Source of the DNA: Anaerolineaceae bacterium | Lineage (GTDB): Bacteria; Chloroflexota; Anaerolineae; Anaerolineales; Anaerolineaceae | Length of the DNA stretch: 64,000 bases | Assembly: GCA_016841445.1 (NCBI GenBank) | Contig: JAENZD010000002.1 | Coordinates: forward strand, 62,001 to 126,000 | Direction: 5' to 3' | Part shown: positions 29,627 through 39,699 of the stretch, piece by piece | Layout of the letters: each line of letters opens with the position of its first letter | Numbering within the stretch: the first letter of the stretch is position 1 | Notes under the pieces: model-generated | Database searches by the model: none | What the model was told of the DNA's origin: nothing | Seen by the model: the letters and a program-made list of their open reading frames with translations, nothing else | Made by a program: the position numbers and the translations under genes

Positions 29627-31552
29627 ATGACCGCTGTTGATGAAATCAAATCGCGCCTGGACATCGTCGATATCGTCTCCGAGACGGTAAAACTGCGCCA
29701 TACCGGGAAAAACTACACGGGTTTCTGCCCATTCCACACCAACACGAAGACACCTGCCTTCGTTGTCTTCCCTGATACCCAAACCTGGCGCTGCTTCGGG
29801 CAGTGCAACGATGGCGGTGACCTGTTCAACTTTGTGATGAAGCGGGAGGGCTGGGACTTTCCCGAAGCCCTTCGCAGGCTAGCCGAACGCGCTGGGGTCA
29901 CCCTGGAGGAATTCACCCCGGAACAGCAGGAAAAAGTAGAAGAAAACGAACACCTGCGCGAAATCCTGAGCATGGCTGTCACTTTCTTCCAGCATCAACT
30001 GCGTAACACACAGCAAGGCAAAAGTGCACTGGACTATCTCTACAACCGCAAGCTGACCGATGAAACCATTGATACCTTTGGATTGGGCTATGCCCCCGAC
30101 TCGTGGGACAGCCTCGCGAACTATCTGAGGTCTCGTGAAATATCTGAGGAAGATCTTTTGGCGGCAGGTTTGGTCTCAACCCGAGATAGGGGCGGTATTT
30201 ACGATCGCTTTCGGCACCGCCTGATGATCCCCATCCGGGATCCCCGTGGGCGGATGGTCGGTTTTGGTGGGCGGGTTCTTCGGGCAGATGACGTCCCAAA
30301 ATACCTGAATTCGCCTAAAACCGAAATCTTTGACAAAGGCCGCTTGCTTTATGGGCTGGATATGGCCAAACGTGAAATCCGCAGCAAAGACCAGGTCGTG
30401 ATCGTTGAAGGATACCTAGATGTGATCGGACCGTACCAGGCGGGTTTCCAGAACTGTGTTTCACCCATGGGTACAGCGCTAACAGAAGATCAATTTCGGC
30501 TGGTCAAACGCTATTCACGGAAGATTGTCCTGGCGCTTGACCCCGACGCTGCGGGTCAGAAGGCAACCCTGCGCGGCTTGCAAACAGCCCGTCAGACCAT
30601 TGAAAGAGAAGGGGATGTGGTCTTCGATGCACGCGGTTTGATGCAGGTAGAGGGGCGCCTCAGGGCAGATATCCGGGTGACCACCCTGCCTGACGGTCTT
30701 GACCCGGACGAGATTGCGCTGGATGATCCCGATCGCTGGGCTGATCTGGTCGAACATGCCAAACCGGTTGTGATACACGTTATGGAAACATTGGCTGCCC
30801 GGGAGGATATCGATGACCCCAAGACCAAAGAGGAAATCGCCAACCAGGTCCTACCTTTAATTGAGGATATTAAAGGCAGCGTCGAAAGAGAGGCTTACCG
30901 GCAGCGGCTCGCCCGGATCCTAAAAGTAGATGAACGTGCTCTTGTACGCCGGTTTTCCGGTGAAGTTCCCCGGCGGCGGCGAAACTATCATCCAAAACCC
31001 GAAATACCACCAGCCTCATCGACATCGACGCCAACCAATCACCGCCGTTTAGAAGAAACCTGCATCAAAGCACTGGCTTATGACCCCACCCTGGTTTATT
31101 ATATCGATAAAGCCTTCCGTGGCTTTGAGTTAGCCTGTCTGCATCCTGATGATTTCACCCATACGGATTTCAAAGAACTATTTAAATTGATCAAAGAAGG
31201 GTTGGAACAGGATTCGGAAGAACCGCTTGTTTTTATCCGGGAAAGAATGCCAGAGGCTTTGGTCGAGACCTTCCTTGACCAGCCCGTCAACGAGGATTAC
31301 CCGGATTGGCGACTCCAGTCTAATTCACCCATCCTGGAGGCTCTGCTGAAGCAATTTATCCGTCTCCGGCGGGTTCGGATCGATGAAGGATTGGAACAAA
31401 TCATCTTTCTTCAAACCCAGGGAGCTGAGCAGGGAGAAGAAACAGAAACACCGCTGGATTTCAATAAAATCGCTATGGAATATGCCCAGGTGCGTGCTAA
31501 ATTAGACCATGCGTTAAGACAATCCTTTTTCCACGATAAGCCCAAATCGTGA
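29627..31552 (+). CDS. dnaG: DNA primase
   Basis: VDEIKSRLDIVDIVSETVKLRHTGKNYTGFCPFH, VVIVEGYLDVIGPYQAGF toprim. Confidence 0.97.
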   Translation: MTAVDEIKSRLDIVDIVSETVKLRHTGKNYTGFCPFHTNTKTPAFVVFPDTQTWRCFGQCNDGGDLFNFVMKREGWDFPEALRRLAERAGVTLEEFTPEQQEKVEENEHLREILSMAVTFFQHQLRNTQQGKSALDYLYNRKLTDETIDTFGLGYAPDSWDSLANYLRSREISEEDLLAAGLVSTRDRGGIYDRFRHRLMIPIRDPRGRMVGFGGRVLRADDVPKYLNSPKTEIFDKGRLLYGLDMAKREIRSKDQVVIVEGYLDVIGPYQAGFQNCVSPMGTALTEDQFRLVKRYSRKIVLALDPDAAGQKATLRGLQTARQTIEREGDVVFDARGLMQVEGRLRADIRVTTLPDGLDPDEIALDDPDRWADLVEHAKPVVIHVMETLAAREDIDDPKTKEEIANQVLPLIEDIKGSVEREAYRQRLARILKVDERALVRRFSGEVPRRRRNYHPKPEIPPASSTSTPTNHRRLEETCIKALAYDPTLVYYIDKAFRGFELACLHPDDFTHTDFKELFKLIKEGLEQDSEEPLVFIRERMPEALVETFLDQPVNEDYPDWRLQSNSPILEALLKQFIRLRRVRIDEGLEQIIFLQTQGAEQGEETETPLDFNKIAMEYAQVRAKLDHALRQSFFHDKPKS

Positions 31553-31615
31553 ATCCCGTGTTAAAATTAACCCCATCAAATAATAATGAGACTTATTTAA
31601 TTTCTGGATATCGGG

Positions 31616-33091
31616 ATGAGTGATAAGGAACAAGATCAAGAAAATCCAAAAGCTGAAACTGTCGATGAAAAGGCGGACGAGGAAGAAGAAAACGCTACCC
31701 AATCCTCACCATCGCCCTTTTCAACAGTAAATATGCCTGACGATCCCGTCAGGCTGTATTTACGCGAGATTGGACATATTGACCTCTTGGAATCCGACCA
31801 TGAATTATGGCTTTCTGCCCGGATGAAAGCCCAGAAACTGGTTGAAGACCTGCGGATTGAAAGCCAGAAGACGGGGGAAAAGTGTGAAAACACCCTTATG
31901 CTCGCGATCATCGAGAAATGCCAGTCATCATATAATGACCTTCAAAACCTCCCAAAACGAGAACGATTGGAAGATATCAACCTTTCGAAAACACTGTCGG
32001 AAGCGCAGAAACTCCGGCTAACCTGGCAAATGCTTGAACCATCCTACCTGAGAAATTTCCTGGATCAGGCTGTTTGGAGCAAGAAAAAAAAGCCGGGTGA
32101 ATTTGTTGATTTCCTTTTCACCTTGTACTTATGCTTCTATCTGTTCCCCAGCGAATTTGCCCAGCCGCTGCTGTCGGCTCTCGAAGAAACACCGTCTATC
32201 CCTCCACTGACGTTTTTTGAACAGCACTTGCCACCTCAGCAAGTCCTGCACGATAATTTCCTGGAAGTTGAGATATTGAATGCAGACGCAAACCAGTGCC
32301 TGATCCGCGCCAATTTACGCCTGGTGGTCAGCGTTGCTAAACGCTATATGAATCGCGGTATCACCTTCCTTGATCTGATCCAGGAAGGGAACATGGGGCT
32401 GCTGAGAGCCGTCAAGAAGTTTGACCCGACCCTGGGCTATAAATTCAGCACATATGCAACATGGTGGATCCGTCAATCCATCACCCGGTACATTGCTGAG
32501 CATGCACGTACCATCCGTATCCCGGTCCATATGTATGAATCGATCTCCCGCATTATCCGGATCCAGCGTGCGCTGACCCAGGCATTGGGCCGCGAGCCAA
32601 CATTTGAAGAAATCGCCCTGGAATCGGATTTCATTGATGAACATGATGCTGAAGCGATCCAGATAGCCCGGGAAGCAGGGAAACCGATTGAACCACACCT
32701 GGCAATCGCCTGGGAAGCAGCCGCAGATAAAGTCCAGAATGTCCTGAAAGTTTCAGAGGAACCGATTTCTCTGGAGCTGCCTGTAGGTGATGAAGACAAC
32801 AGCACCCTGGCTGATTTCATAGAAGACCAGGACGCTGCCGCCCCAATGGATGCTGCCTCAAAAGAGATGCTGCGTGAGCAAGTTCAGTCCTCATTAGCCT
32901 TGCTCAGTGAGCGTGAACGCCAGGTTCTTGAGCTCCGCTTTGGTCTTGTTGATGGCAAAGATCATACCCTTGAAGAGGTCAGCCAATTTTTCAATGTGAC
33001 CCGTGAGCGCATCCGCCAGATCGAAGCAAAAGCGCTGCGCAAATTACGCCACCCCAGCCACAGCAGTGAGCTGCGTGAGTTCCTGGGTTAA
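31616..33091 (+). CDS. rpoD: RNA polymerase sigma factor, RpoD/SigA type
   Basis: [55 protein letters not shown]; region 4 [12 protein letters not shown]...[18 protein letters not shown]. Confidence 0.96.
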   Translation: MSDKEQDQENPKAETVDEKADEEEENATQSSPSPFSTVNMPDDPVRLYLREIGHIDLLESDHELWLSARMKAQKLVEDLRIESQKTGEKCENTLMLAIIEKCQSSYNDLQNLPKRERLEDINLSKTLSEAQKLRLTWQMLEPSYLRNFLDQAVWSKKKKPGEFVDFLFTLYLCFYLFPSEFAQPLLSALEETPSIPPLTFFEQHLPPQQVLHDNFLEVEILNADANQCLIRANLRLVVSVAKRYMNRGITFLDLIQEGNMGLLRAVKKFDPTLGYKFSTYATWWIRQSITRYIAEHARTIRIPVHMYESISRIIRIQRALTQALGREPTFEEIALESDFIDEHDAEAIQIAREAGKPIEPHLAIAWEAAADKVQNVLKVSEEPISLELPVGDEDNSTLADFIEDQDAAAPMDAASKEMLREQVQSSLALLSERERQVLELRFGLVDGKDHTLEEVSQFFNVTRERIRQIEAKALRKLRHPSHSSELREFLG

Positions 33092-33158
33092 TCTATTATC
33101 ACGCCCAGTTAGCGTTAGTGCGAGCCCAATGATTTTCAAATCAGGATGAAGTTTTACA

Positions 33159-33494
33159 GTGAACGAAAATCAAAACATCTACAATCGCATTTATAACATG
33201 GTTCGACTGGTGCCGCCCGGGAAAGTGAGCACCTACGGACAGATTGCAGAATTGGTGGGGCGGTGCACAGCGCGTATGGTTGGCTATGCGATGGCAGGAT
33301 TGAAGCGAGGAACAGCACCGGATGTGCCCTGGCAGCGGGTCATCAATGCCCAGGGGAAGATCTCCGTGCATGGCGATGGGATTGGGAACGCTATTCAGCG
33401 CGTGATGCTGGAACAAGAGGGGGTTGAATTTGATGAGAAGGGGCGGGTAGATTTTATTCGTTTTGGCTGGCCCGGTCCGGATGAGCCTTATTAA
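33159..33494 (+). CDS. Alkyltransferase-like (ATL) MGMT-family protein
   Basis: VPPGKVSTYGQIAELVG, ARMVGYAMAGL, PWQRVI in place of PCHRVI. Confidence 0.9.
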   Translation: MNENQNIYNRIYNMVRLVPPGKVSTYGQIAELVGRCTARMVGYAMAGLKRGTAPDVPWQRVINAQGKISVHGDGIGNAIQRVMLEQEGVEFDEKGRVDFIRFGWPGPDEPY

Positions 33495-33521
33495 CATTGC
33501 CCTTGAAAAGCGCAGGTGAAA

Positions 33522-33887
33522 ATGTCACTCAATTTACACGGTAAAACCCAGATCATTTTGTACGTCAGAGATATGGCAAAAGAAGTTAGGTTTTACCGGG
33601 ATGTCCTTGGCTTAGCCATTCGCTATCCGCAGGGCTTAGAAGATTATTCTGAGGAAATGTGGGTGGAATTTGCCCTCGATGAACTTTCCCTGGCACTGCA
33701 TGGCGGTGCAACGTCTGAGCCGGATAATCTGCATGAAGTTGTGTTTTGGGTTGGCGATGTTTTTAATGCCCGAAAAATGATCATCTCAGCAGGCATCCCA
33801 ATGGGTGAGATCCGTGATTTGGAAGACGGAGCACCTATTGCTGAGGGGCTGGATCCCGACGGCCACCGGTTCGCTATCCGGTCTTGA
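33522..33887 (+). CDS. VOC family (glyoxalase/bleomycin resistance-like) protein
   Basis: TQIILYVRDMAKEVRFYRDVLGL ... DPDGHRFAI. Confidence 0.88.
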   Translation: MSLNLHGKTQIILYVRDMAKEVRFYRDVLGLAIRYPQGLEDYSEEMWVEFALDELSLALHGGATSEPDNLHEVVFWVGDVFNARKMIISAGIPMGEIRDLEDGAPIAEGLDPDGHRFAIRS

Positions 33888-33898
33888 TAGGCGTTCTC

Positions 33899-34594
33899 AT
33901 GCCAGACACAAAGCGTATTTATCAAAGCGAAGCTGACCGCTATCACAACCTCATAGAACGGGAGGACTACCAGGGAAACCTGCTGCCTGCCATCCTTGAT
34001 GTTGACCCCTTGAAAGGTAAAGACTTGATCGAGTTGGGTGCTGGTACTGGGCGGTTGAGCTGTCTGATAGCACCCTTGGCGAAATCCCTGGTCATTTCTG
34101 ATCTTTCTTATCCTATGCTCTCATTAGGGCTTAAATCGATGGCAAGGCAGGGATTAACGAATTGGCATGCCTGCCTTGAATCACATCACGCCCTGCCCTT
34201 TGTAGAGTGCAGTGCTGATATCATCATATCAGGCTGGAGTTTCTGCTATGCAGCGATCAATAACGGCGTCCAATGGGAAAAAGGGCTGGAACGGGCTTTA
34301 TCTGAAGTAGCACGTGTGCTGCGTCCGGATGGAAAATTAATATTGATCGAATCATTGGGGACCGGTTACGAGACCCCGCATACGCCACCTGTTTTGGTGA
34401 ATTACCTGGAATATCTGAACACTCATGAGTTCAAATCACGCTGGATTCGCACGGATTACTGCTTTCGAGATCGGTCTGAAGCTGAAGACCTGACAACCTT
34501 CTTTTTCGGTGACGACCCTATGCCAATGTGGGAGACCGAAGACGGGGTGATCGTTCCTGAGTGCACGGGGGTGTGGTGGAAGGATTTTCCGTAG
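33899..34594 (+). CDS. Class I SAM-dependent methyltransferase
   Basis: GKDLIELGAGTGRLSCLIAPLAKSLVISDLS. Confidence 0.87.
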   Translation: MPDTKRIYQSEADRYHNLIEREDYQGNLLPAILDVDPLKGKDLIELGAGTGRLSCLIAPLAKSLVISDLSYPMLSLGLKSMARQGLTNWHACLESHHALPFVECSADIIISGWSFCYAAINNGVQWEKGLERALSEVARVLRPDGKLILIESLGTGYETPHTPPVLVNYLEYLNTHEFKSRWIRTDYCFRDRSEAEDLTTFFFGDDPMPMWETEDGVIVPECTGVWWKDFP

Positions 34595-34644
34595 GTTAGG
34601 TGATTAGGTAATCAGGTGATTAGTTTGGGGTGTGAAGCTACCCT

Positions 34645-34970
34645 GAAGCAAAGGGGAACACCTGCAGGTGCGTTGGAAAGGTGGCACGCAGCAGGCGTGA
34701 TGGATGCGGGATTTGCCTTAAAATGCTGACTCCCGATGAGCTCAAGACAGGATAAACCATGCAACCCTTTTTTAAATTCTACGCCATTTCCCTCATCAGT
34801 CAGCGGACGCTGACAGCTTCTCCCAGGAGAAGCCTTAATAAATACCAACCCTTGAAGCACAGCGGAACACCTTAAGGTGTGGTGGAAAGCCAATTTATTA
34901 CGCCTTCCCTGGAACACAGTGGAACACCTTCTGGTGCCGGGGGAAGATAGCACACCGCAGGCGTGACGGA
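34645..34970. repeat. Three copies of a ~35-bp degenerate hairpin repeat (34645-34680, 34854-34889, 34912-34946)
   Basis: GAAGCAAAGGGGAACACCTGCAGGTGCGTTGGAAAG; GAAGCACAGCGGAACACCTTAAGGTGTGGTGGAAAG; GAACACAGTGGAACACCTTCTGGTGCCGGGGGAAG. Confidence 0.8.
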
Positions 34971-35011
34971 TGGAGGGAATTTCTCTTGTCCTCCGTCACC
35001 GGTCTCCGGTC

Positions 35012-36076
35012 TTAATCGATCATTCCATAGCGCCTGAGCGCCGTCTCGAGGATCATATTTACCAGCTCGGTGTGTCCTACACCTTCCGCGGCTGCCTCAA
35101 TGACGATATCCGAAATGCCGGGTGAAAGGCCGGGCAAGGGGTTGATTTCCAGGATATACGGCTTCCAGTCTTCATTGGCATTCAACCTGAAATCCACACG
35201 CGCTACATCCAGCGCGCCGGTCACACGGAAAACCGCCGCTGCCAGCCAGTTGAGTTCATCAACCATATCATCATCCAACGGAGCAGGACACAGGTAATTC
35301 AACTGGTCTGCCAATGCCACTTTTAAGCGGTTAGCATAGACGGCATCTGTTTCAAGGTAGGGAGAAAGGTCCACTTCCATCGGCGGGAAAAATCGCAGTC
35401 CTGCTTCAATACGTGGCAGATCGTCGTTGTGCGGCATACGCCGGGCGACAGGCCCGACCAAGTTTCCAACCATCCCAACCGTCACTTCCCGTCCCTCAAT
35501 AAAGGTTTCGACGAGTGCTGGCTGTTTGTAGCGATCAATCATGATCCCTAAACGCGCCCTCAATTCATCCTCATTATTGACGATCGATTTAGCCGTCACG
35601 CCCATGCCAGTGCCCTCCCGGCTGGGTTTAACAAACAGCGGGAACTTCATCTTTTCATCCAGTGGCTCATCCACGCGCTCAAATGACTGAAAATCTGGTG
35701 TGGGCAGTTCGTGATAGGTCAGAACGCGTTTTGTCATGGGCTTATCGAGGGCAAGTGCCAGGCTCAACACCTTAGAGCCCGTGTAGGGGATTTGCAGCTT
35801 CTCTAGAATCGCAGGCACTTGGGCTTCTCGTGCATCGCCAAAATGACTCTCACAAATATTGAAGCAAATATCCGGTTTAAGTTTTCGGACAGTGTCCACA
35901 ATCGTGATATCACCTTCCAGGTATTCACAGGTGTGACCACCGGCACGGATGGCGTCCAATAAGGCATTGATAGTTTTTTCGCTGTCCAGGTCATCCCACT
36001 GGTCTTTCGGCATCCCCTCCCAGTGAGGGGCATTCTTCTTCAAGTTTGCTAACAATGCAACTCGAAATGATGTCAT
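35012..36076 (-). CDS. D-alanine--D-alanine ligase-like ATP-grasp protein
   Basis: FPLFVKPSREGTGMGVTAKSIVNN, EINPLPGLSPG; start reset to MTSFRVALLANLKK. Confidence 0.88.
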   Translation of the reverse strand: MTSFRVALLANLKKNAPHWEGMPKDQWDDLDSEKTINALLDAIRAGGHTCEYLEGDITIVDTVRKLKPDICFNICESHFGDAREAQVPAILEKLQIPYTGSKVLSLALALDKPMTKRVLTYHELPTPDFQSFERVDEPLDEKMKFPLFVKPSREGTGMGVTAKSIVNNEDELRARLGIMIDRYKQPALVETFIEGREVTVGMVGNLVGPVARRMPHNDDLPRIEAGLRFFPPMEVDLSPYLETDAVYANRLKVALADQLNYLCPAPLDDDMVDELNWLAAAVFRVTGALDVARVDFRLNANEDWKPYILEINPLPGLSPGISDIVIEAAAEGVGHTELVNMILETALRRYGMID

Positions 36077-36344
36077 GATAATCTCAATCTCCTGGTGGTG
36101 GGTTATAGCTAAAATTATATCGCGTTTGAGCACCCTGTAAATACGATCAGCACACAATCTGATAATTCAAAATCTTTCCATAAAGATCAATTTTCACGCA
36201 TTAAACCAAAGATTGCTTATATTATTCACAGTACTTTCTCAGATATCTCTCAGGTTTGGATTCTAAAATTTTATGCAAAGCAGATATCAACTCACGGTCC
36301 TGCCAGATTTACGGGTTGGAATTGAGAAAATTAAGGTAAAAATT

Positions 36345-37940
36345 ATGAAAAAAACAATTTTCATCCTCTTATTATTTATAAGCATCTTTTCGCTGTCAGC
36401 CTGCCAATCAACGGTTCAGGAAATCATCGCTGATAATTCTTCAACTGCAACGACTGAACCCGTTGAAAGCACGATTTCTGAAAGCTGGTCTGAAGAAACC
36501 CACGGGAACGAAACGGACCCGGATTACGAAACCGTTTTCCCCCAGGATGAAGTCAACCGGATCAACATCACGATCGATCCCGAAAACTGGGATACCATGC
36601 TAGCGGATATGACCGAATTAATGGGAGAGTTTGGTGATGGAGGTGATATGGGTCCGAGTAACCTGCCTAATAATGCCCCCGAAGGTTTTGTGCCGGGAGG
36701 TCAACCGCCTGAAGGTGAGCGCCCTCAACGTCAGGGAGAGCTGGAAAACATGCCAGACCAGGCAGACCGGCCAGAAGGGGGGCAGATACCGCCTGAAGGT
36801 AATTTCGACCCTGGTGGACGAAACCAGGGCAACAACATGAATGTGACCGATGAAAACCCGGTTTGGGTCACGGCGACGATCGAATTTGAGGGAGATACCT
36901 GGGAGCACGTCGGCATCCGGTTCAAAGGCAACTCATCATTGAAAAGCGCTTGGTCATCCGGCAGCCTCAAGATCCCGTTCAGACTGGATTTCGATCAATT
37001 TGAAGACGACTACCCGGAAACCGAAGACCAGCGTTTCTATGGCTTCAAGCAGCTCTCCCTGGCAAACAATTTCAATGATGATTCCTTCTTGCGGGAGAAG
37101 GTCACAGCAGATATCTTCCGTGAATTCGGCGTCCCTTCCGCTCACACAGCATTCTATGAAGTATATGTCGATTATGGTGAAGGTCCAGAATATTTCGGGC
37201 TGTATACGATGGTCGAGATGGTGGAAGATACTGTGATCGAAGAACAATTCTCAAGCGATGAAGGTAACCTGTATAAGCCGGAAGGCACCGGGGCAACCTT
37301 TGCCGATGGAAGTTTTAACGAAGCTTCTTTTGATAAAGAAACCAACCAGGAAGAAGTTGACTACAGCGACATCATATCTCTGTATGATGCCCTGCACGCT
37401 GATAACCGCCTGTCAGAACCTGAAGCATGGCGTGATAGTCTGGAATCCGTGTTCGATGTGGATATCTTCCTGCGCTGGCTGGCTGTCAACACCGTGGTGC
37501 AGAACTGGGACACCTACGGGCTAATGAGCCACAACTATTTCCTGTATACCAACCCGGAAAACGGGCTGATCACCTGGATCCCGTGGGATAATAACCATGC
37601 TCTTTTTGGCGCAGGTCGACAAGAAGCACCGTCCCTCAGCCTGGGTGAGATCACCGACCGCTGGCCATTGATCCGCTTCCTGATGGACGACCCGATCTAC
37701 GAAGCGCAGTACCAGGCCTACTGCCAGGAGGTTGTAGAAACGGTTTTTGTGCCTGAAGAAATGACGGAGATTTATACCACCTACCACGAACTGGTTGCGC
37801 CATCTGTTTTGGCAGAGACGTCTGAAGCTACCACCCTGAGTTCGGAACTCGCCTTCGATCGCAGCCTCAAGAACCTGATCGATCATATCAATGAGCGGTA
37901 CGAGGCAGTAATGGATTATTTGGAAAATCAAAGTAATTAG
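36345..37940 (+). CDS. CotH kinase family lipoprotein
   Basis: Lipobox LSAC; VGIRFKGNSSLKSAW, FRLDFDQF, LSLANNFNDDSFLREKV, WIPWDNNHALFG. Confidence 0.9.
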   Translation: MKKTIFILLLFISIFSLSACQSTVQEIIADNSSTATTEPVESTISESWSEETHGNETDPDYETVFPQDEVNRINITIDPENWDTMLADMTELMGEFGDGGDMGPSNLPNNAPEGFVPGGQPPEGERPQRQGELENMPDQADRPEGGQIPPEGNFDPGGRNQGNNMNVTDENPVWVTATIEFEGDTWEHVGIRFKGNSSLKSAWSSGSLKIPFRLDFDQFEDDYPETEDQRFYGFKQLSLANNFNDDSFLREKVTADIFREFGVPSAHTAFYEVYVDYGEGPEYFGLYTMVEMVEDTVIEEQFSSDEGNLYKPEGTGATFADGSFNEASFDKETNQEEVDYSDIISLYDALHADNRLSEPEAWRDSLESVFDVDIFLRWLAVNTVVQNWDTYGLMSHNYFLYTNPENGLITWIPWDNNHALFGAGRQEAPSLSLGEITDRWPLIRFLMDDPIYEAQYQAYCQEVVETVFVPEEMTEIYTTYHELVAPSVLAETSEATTLSSELAFDRSLKNLIDHINERYEAVMDYLENQSN

Positions 37941-37992
37941 AATAAATAAGAGTTAAATAAATAACTTTCCTGATATTATTATTTCTTTCAGG

Positions 37993-38020
37993 GTAGAGGC
38001 GAGGCATGCCTCGCCTCCAC
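37993..38020. repeat. 28-nt near-perfect palindrome, REP-like, related to the hairpin in the RAYT gene
   Basis: GTAGAGGCGAGGCATGCCTCGCCTCCAC (one mismatched pair) between convergent genes. Confidence 0.85.
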
Positions 38021-38062
38021 GAGTTATTAGTTATAAGTTTTAAACCTCAATAAATTGATTCC

Positions 38063-39373
38063 CTACCCCTCCAATGCTGTCGCTCTTACCAACCGGTCTT
38101 CCTCTTCCTTCGCCACCCGCATCCCTTCATTCTCATCCACCCGGGTCAGCAGGTAGCCGCCCACTATGAAGAAAACGATCAGGGATACGATCGAAAGCCG
38201 GCTGCCGCCCATCACCGTGCTGACCACACCAAACAGGAAAGGCCCAAAACTGCCAGCGACCTTTTCGCTTACGCTGAAGAAGCTGTAGAACTCAGCAGAC
38301 TGGCTCTTGGGGAGCATACGGCTGAACAGCGATCTTGAAAGCGCCTGGCTGCCACCCTGCACCATTGCCACGCCGAAACCCAGGATCCAGAAATGGATCT
38401 CATCCATCATAAAGTAACCGCCAATGGCGATGATTGAGTAAACGCCCAGGCTGATCAGGATGGATTTCTTTGTCCCGATTTTCTTCCCAAGCCAACCAAA
38501 CAAGAATGAAAAAGGGATCCCAACAAACTGCACCATCAGGAGCGTGCCAATGGTCGTGGTGGAGCTGAACTCAAGTTCTGTACCGTAAATGGTCGCCATC
38601 GTGATGATCGTCCCGATGCCGTTGTTATAAAGCCAGAACGCAATGATGAATTTGAAAAGCTCTTTATATTTCTTGATCTCCCCAAAGGTATGTGCTAACC
38701 GGCTGAAGCTGGCCTGAACAGGGTTAAAGTTCTCTTCACCCTTAAGAATGCGTCGGACAGGCTCTTTGACGAACTTCCATAAGGGGATCGTAAACACCAG
38801 CCACCAAACTGCCACCATCAAAAAGCTGATCCGGCTCATTAATGCGGTTGTCTCTGAATCCGGTGCGGTCATGATCATCACCAGGTTCACCGCCAGCAGG
38901 ATCCCGCCGCCGAGGTACCCAAAAGCAAAGCCCTTGGATGAAAGCTGGTCACGCTCATCTTCATCAGAAACATGTGGCAGCAAGGAGTCATAGAAAACAT
39001 TCGCACCTGAAAAACCAACACTGCCGAGGATGAAAAAGAATGAAGCCATCAACCAATCCCCCTCTTTAACAAGAAACAGGAGGGCAGCGCCAATCATACC
39101 CAATACGGCAAAACGCGTCAGGAACTTTTTCTTTGACCCGCTGAAGTCCGCCATGGCACCCAAAACCGGGCCGAGGAATGCCACCAGCAATAAAGCGATC
39201 GTGCTGGTATAGCCCCAATAGGCTGTCCGCAGGTTGGAAGGCAGTTCTGCTGCCGCCACGCTCGAATAATAGACCGGTAATACAGCGGCGGTGATTGTGG
39301 TAACAAAGGCGGAATTCGCCCAGTCATACATCACCCAGGCAAACTGGGCACGTTTTTTCTCTTTAGGTTCCAT
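38063..39373 (-). CDS. MFS transporter (UMF1/Atg22-like)
   Basis: FAWVMYDWANSAFVTTITAAVLPVYY; multi-TM. Confidence 0.9.
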   Translation of the reverse strand: MEPKEKKRAQFAWVMYDWANSAFVTTITAAVLPVYYSSVAAAELPSNLRTAYWGYTSTIALLLVAFLGPVLGAMADFSGSKKKFLTRFAVLGMIGAALLFLVKEGDWLMASFFFILGSVGFSGANVFYDSLLPHVSDEDERDQLSSKGFAFGYLGGGILLAVNLVMIMTAPDSETTALMSRISFLMVAVWWLVFTIPLWKFVKEPVRRILKGEENFNPVQASFSRLAHTFGEIKKYKELFKFIIAFWLYNNGIGTIITMATIYGTELEFSSTTTIGTLLMVQFVGIPFSFLFGWLGKKIGTKKSILISLGVYSIIAIGGYFMMDEIHFWILGFGVAMVQGGSQALSRSLFSRMLPKSQSAEFYSFFSVSEKVAGSFGPFLFGVVSTVMGGSRLSIVSLIVFFIVGGYLLTRVDENEGMRVAKEEEDRLVRATALEG

Positions 39374-39699
39374 GCAAGTCTCCTTAAATCAGATGTCGAA
39401 TGATTAATTATATAACCGTTTTATCAGGAATGAGTTATGGGTACTACAGAAGAAAGAAATTAAAAGTATCTCAGGAATCTATTTTTAATAATATTTTCAC
39501 AAATTAGATATCTTTTCACTCACATCCATTTCGCTGAATAATACCATTCCCCTGTATTTCGCTGTAAATCAGACAAATTTCACATCCCCAACAACTCGTA
39601 TTTAAATAATGGTTATTAAATTGAATTTATGTTATGATATTCCTGAGTCGTCTTTCCATTTTCCCTATGGGACCCATAAAATTGAATAGTGCGGAGGAA

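Noticed and set aside
36640-36840. Gly/Pro/Gln-rich stretch in the CotH protein as a separate element
   Set aside because: In-frame low-complexity insert of the CotH ORF, which stays open throughout
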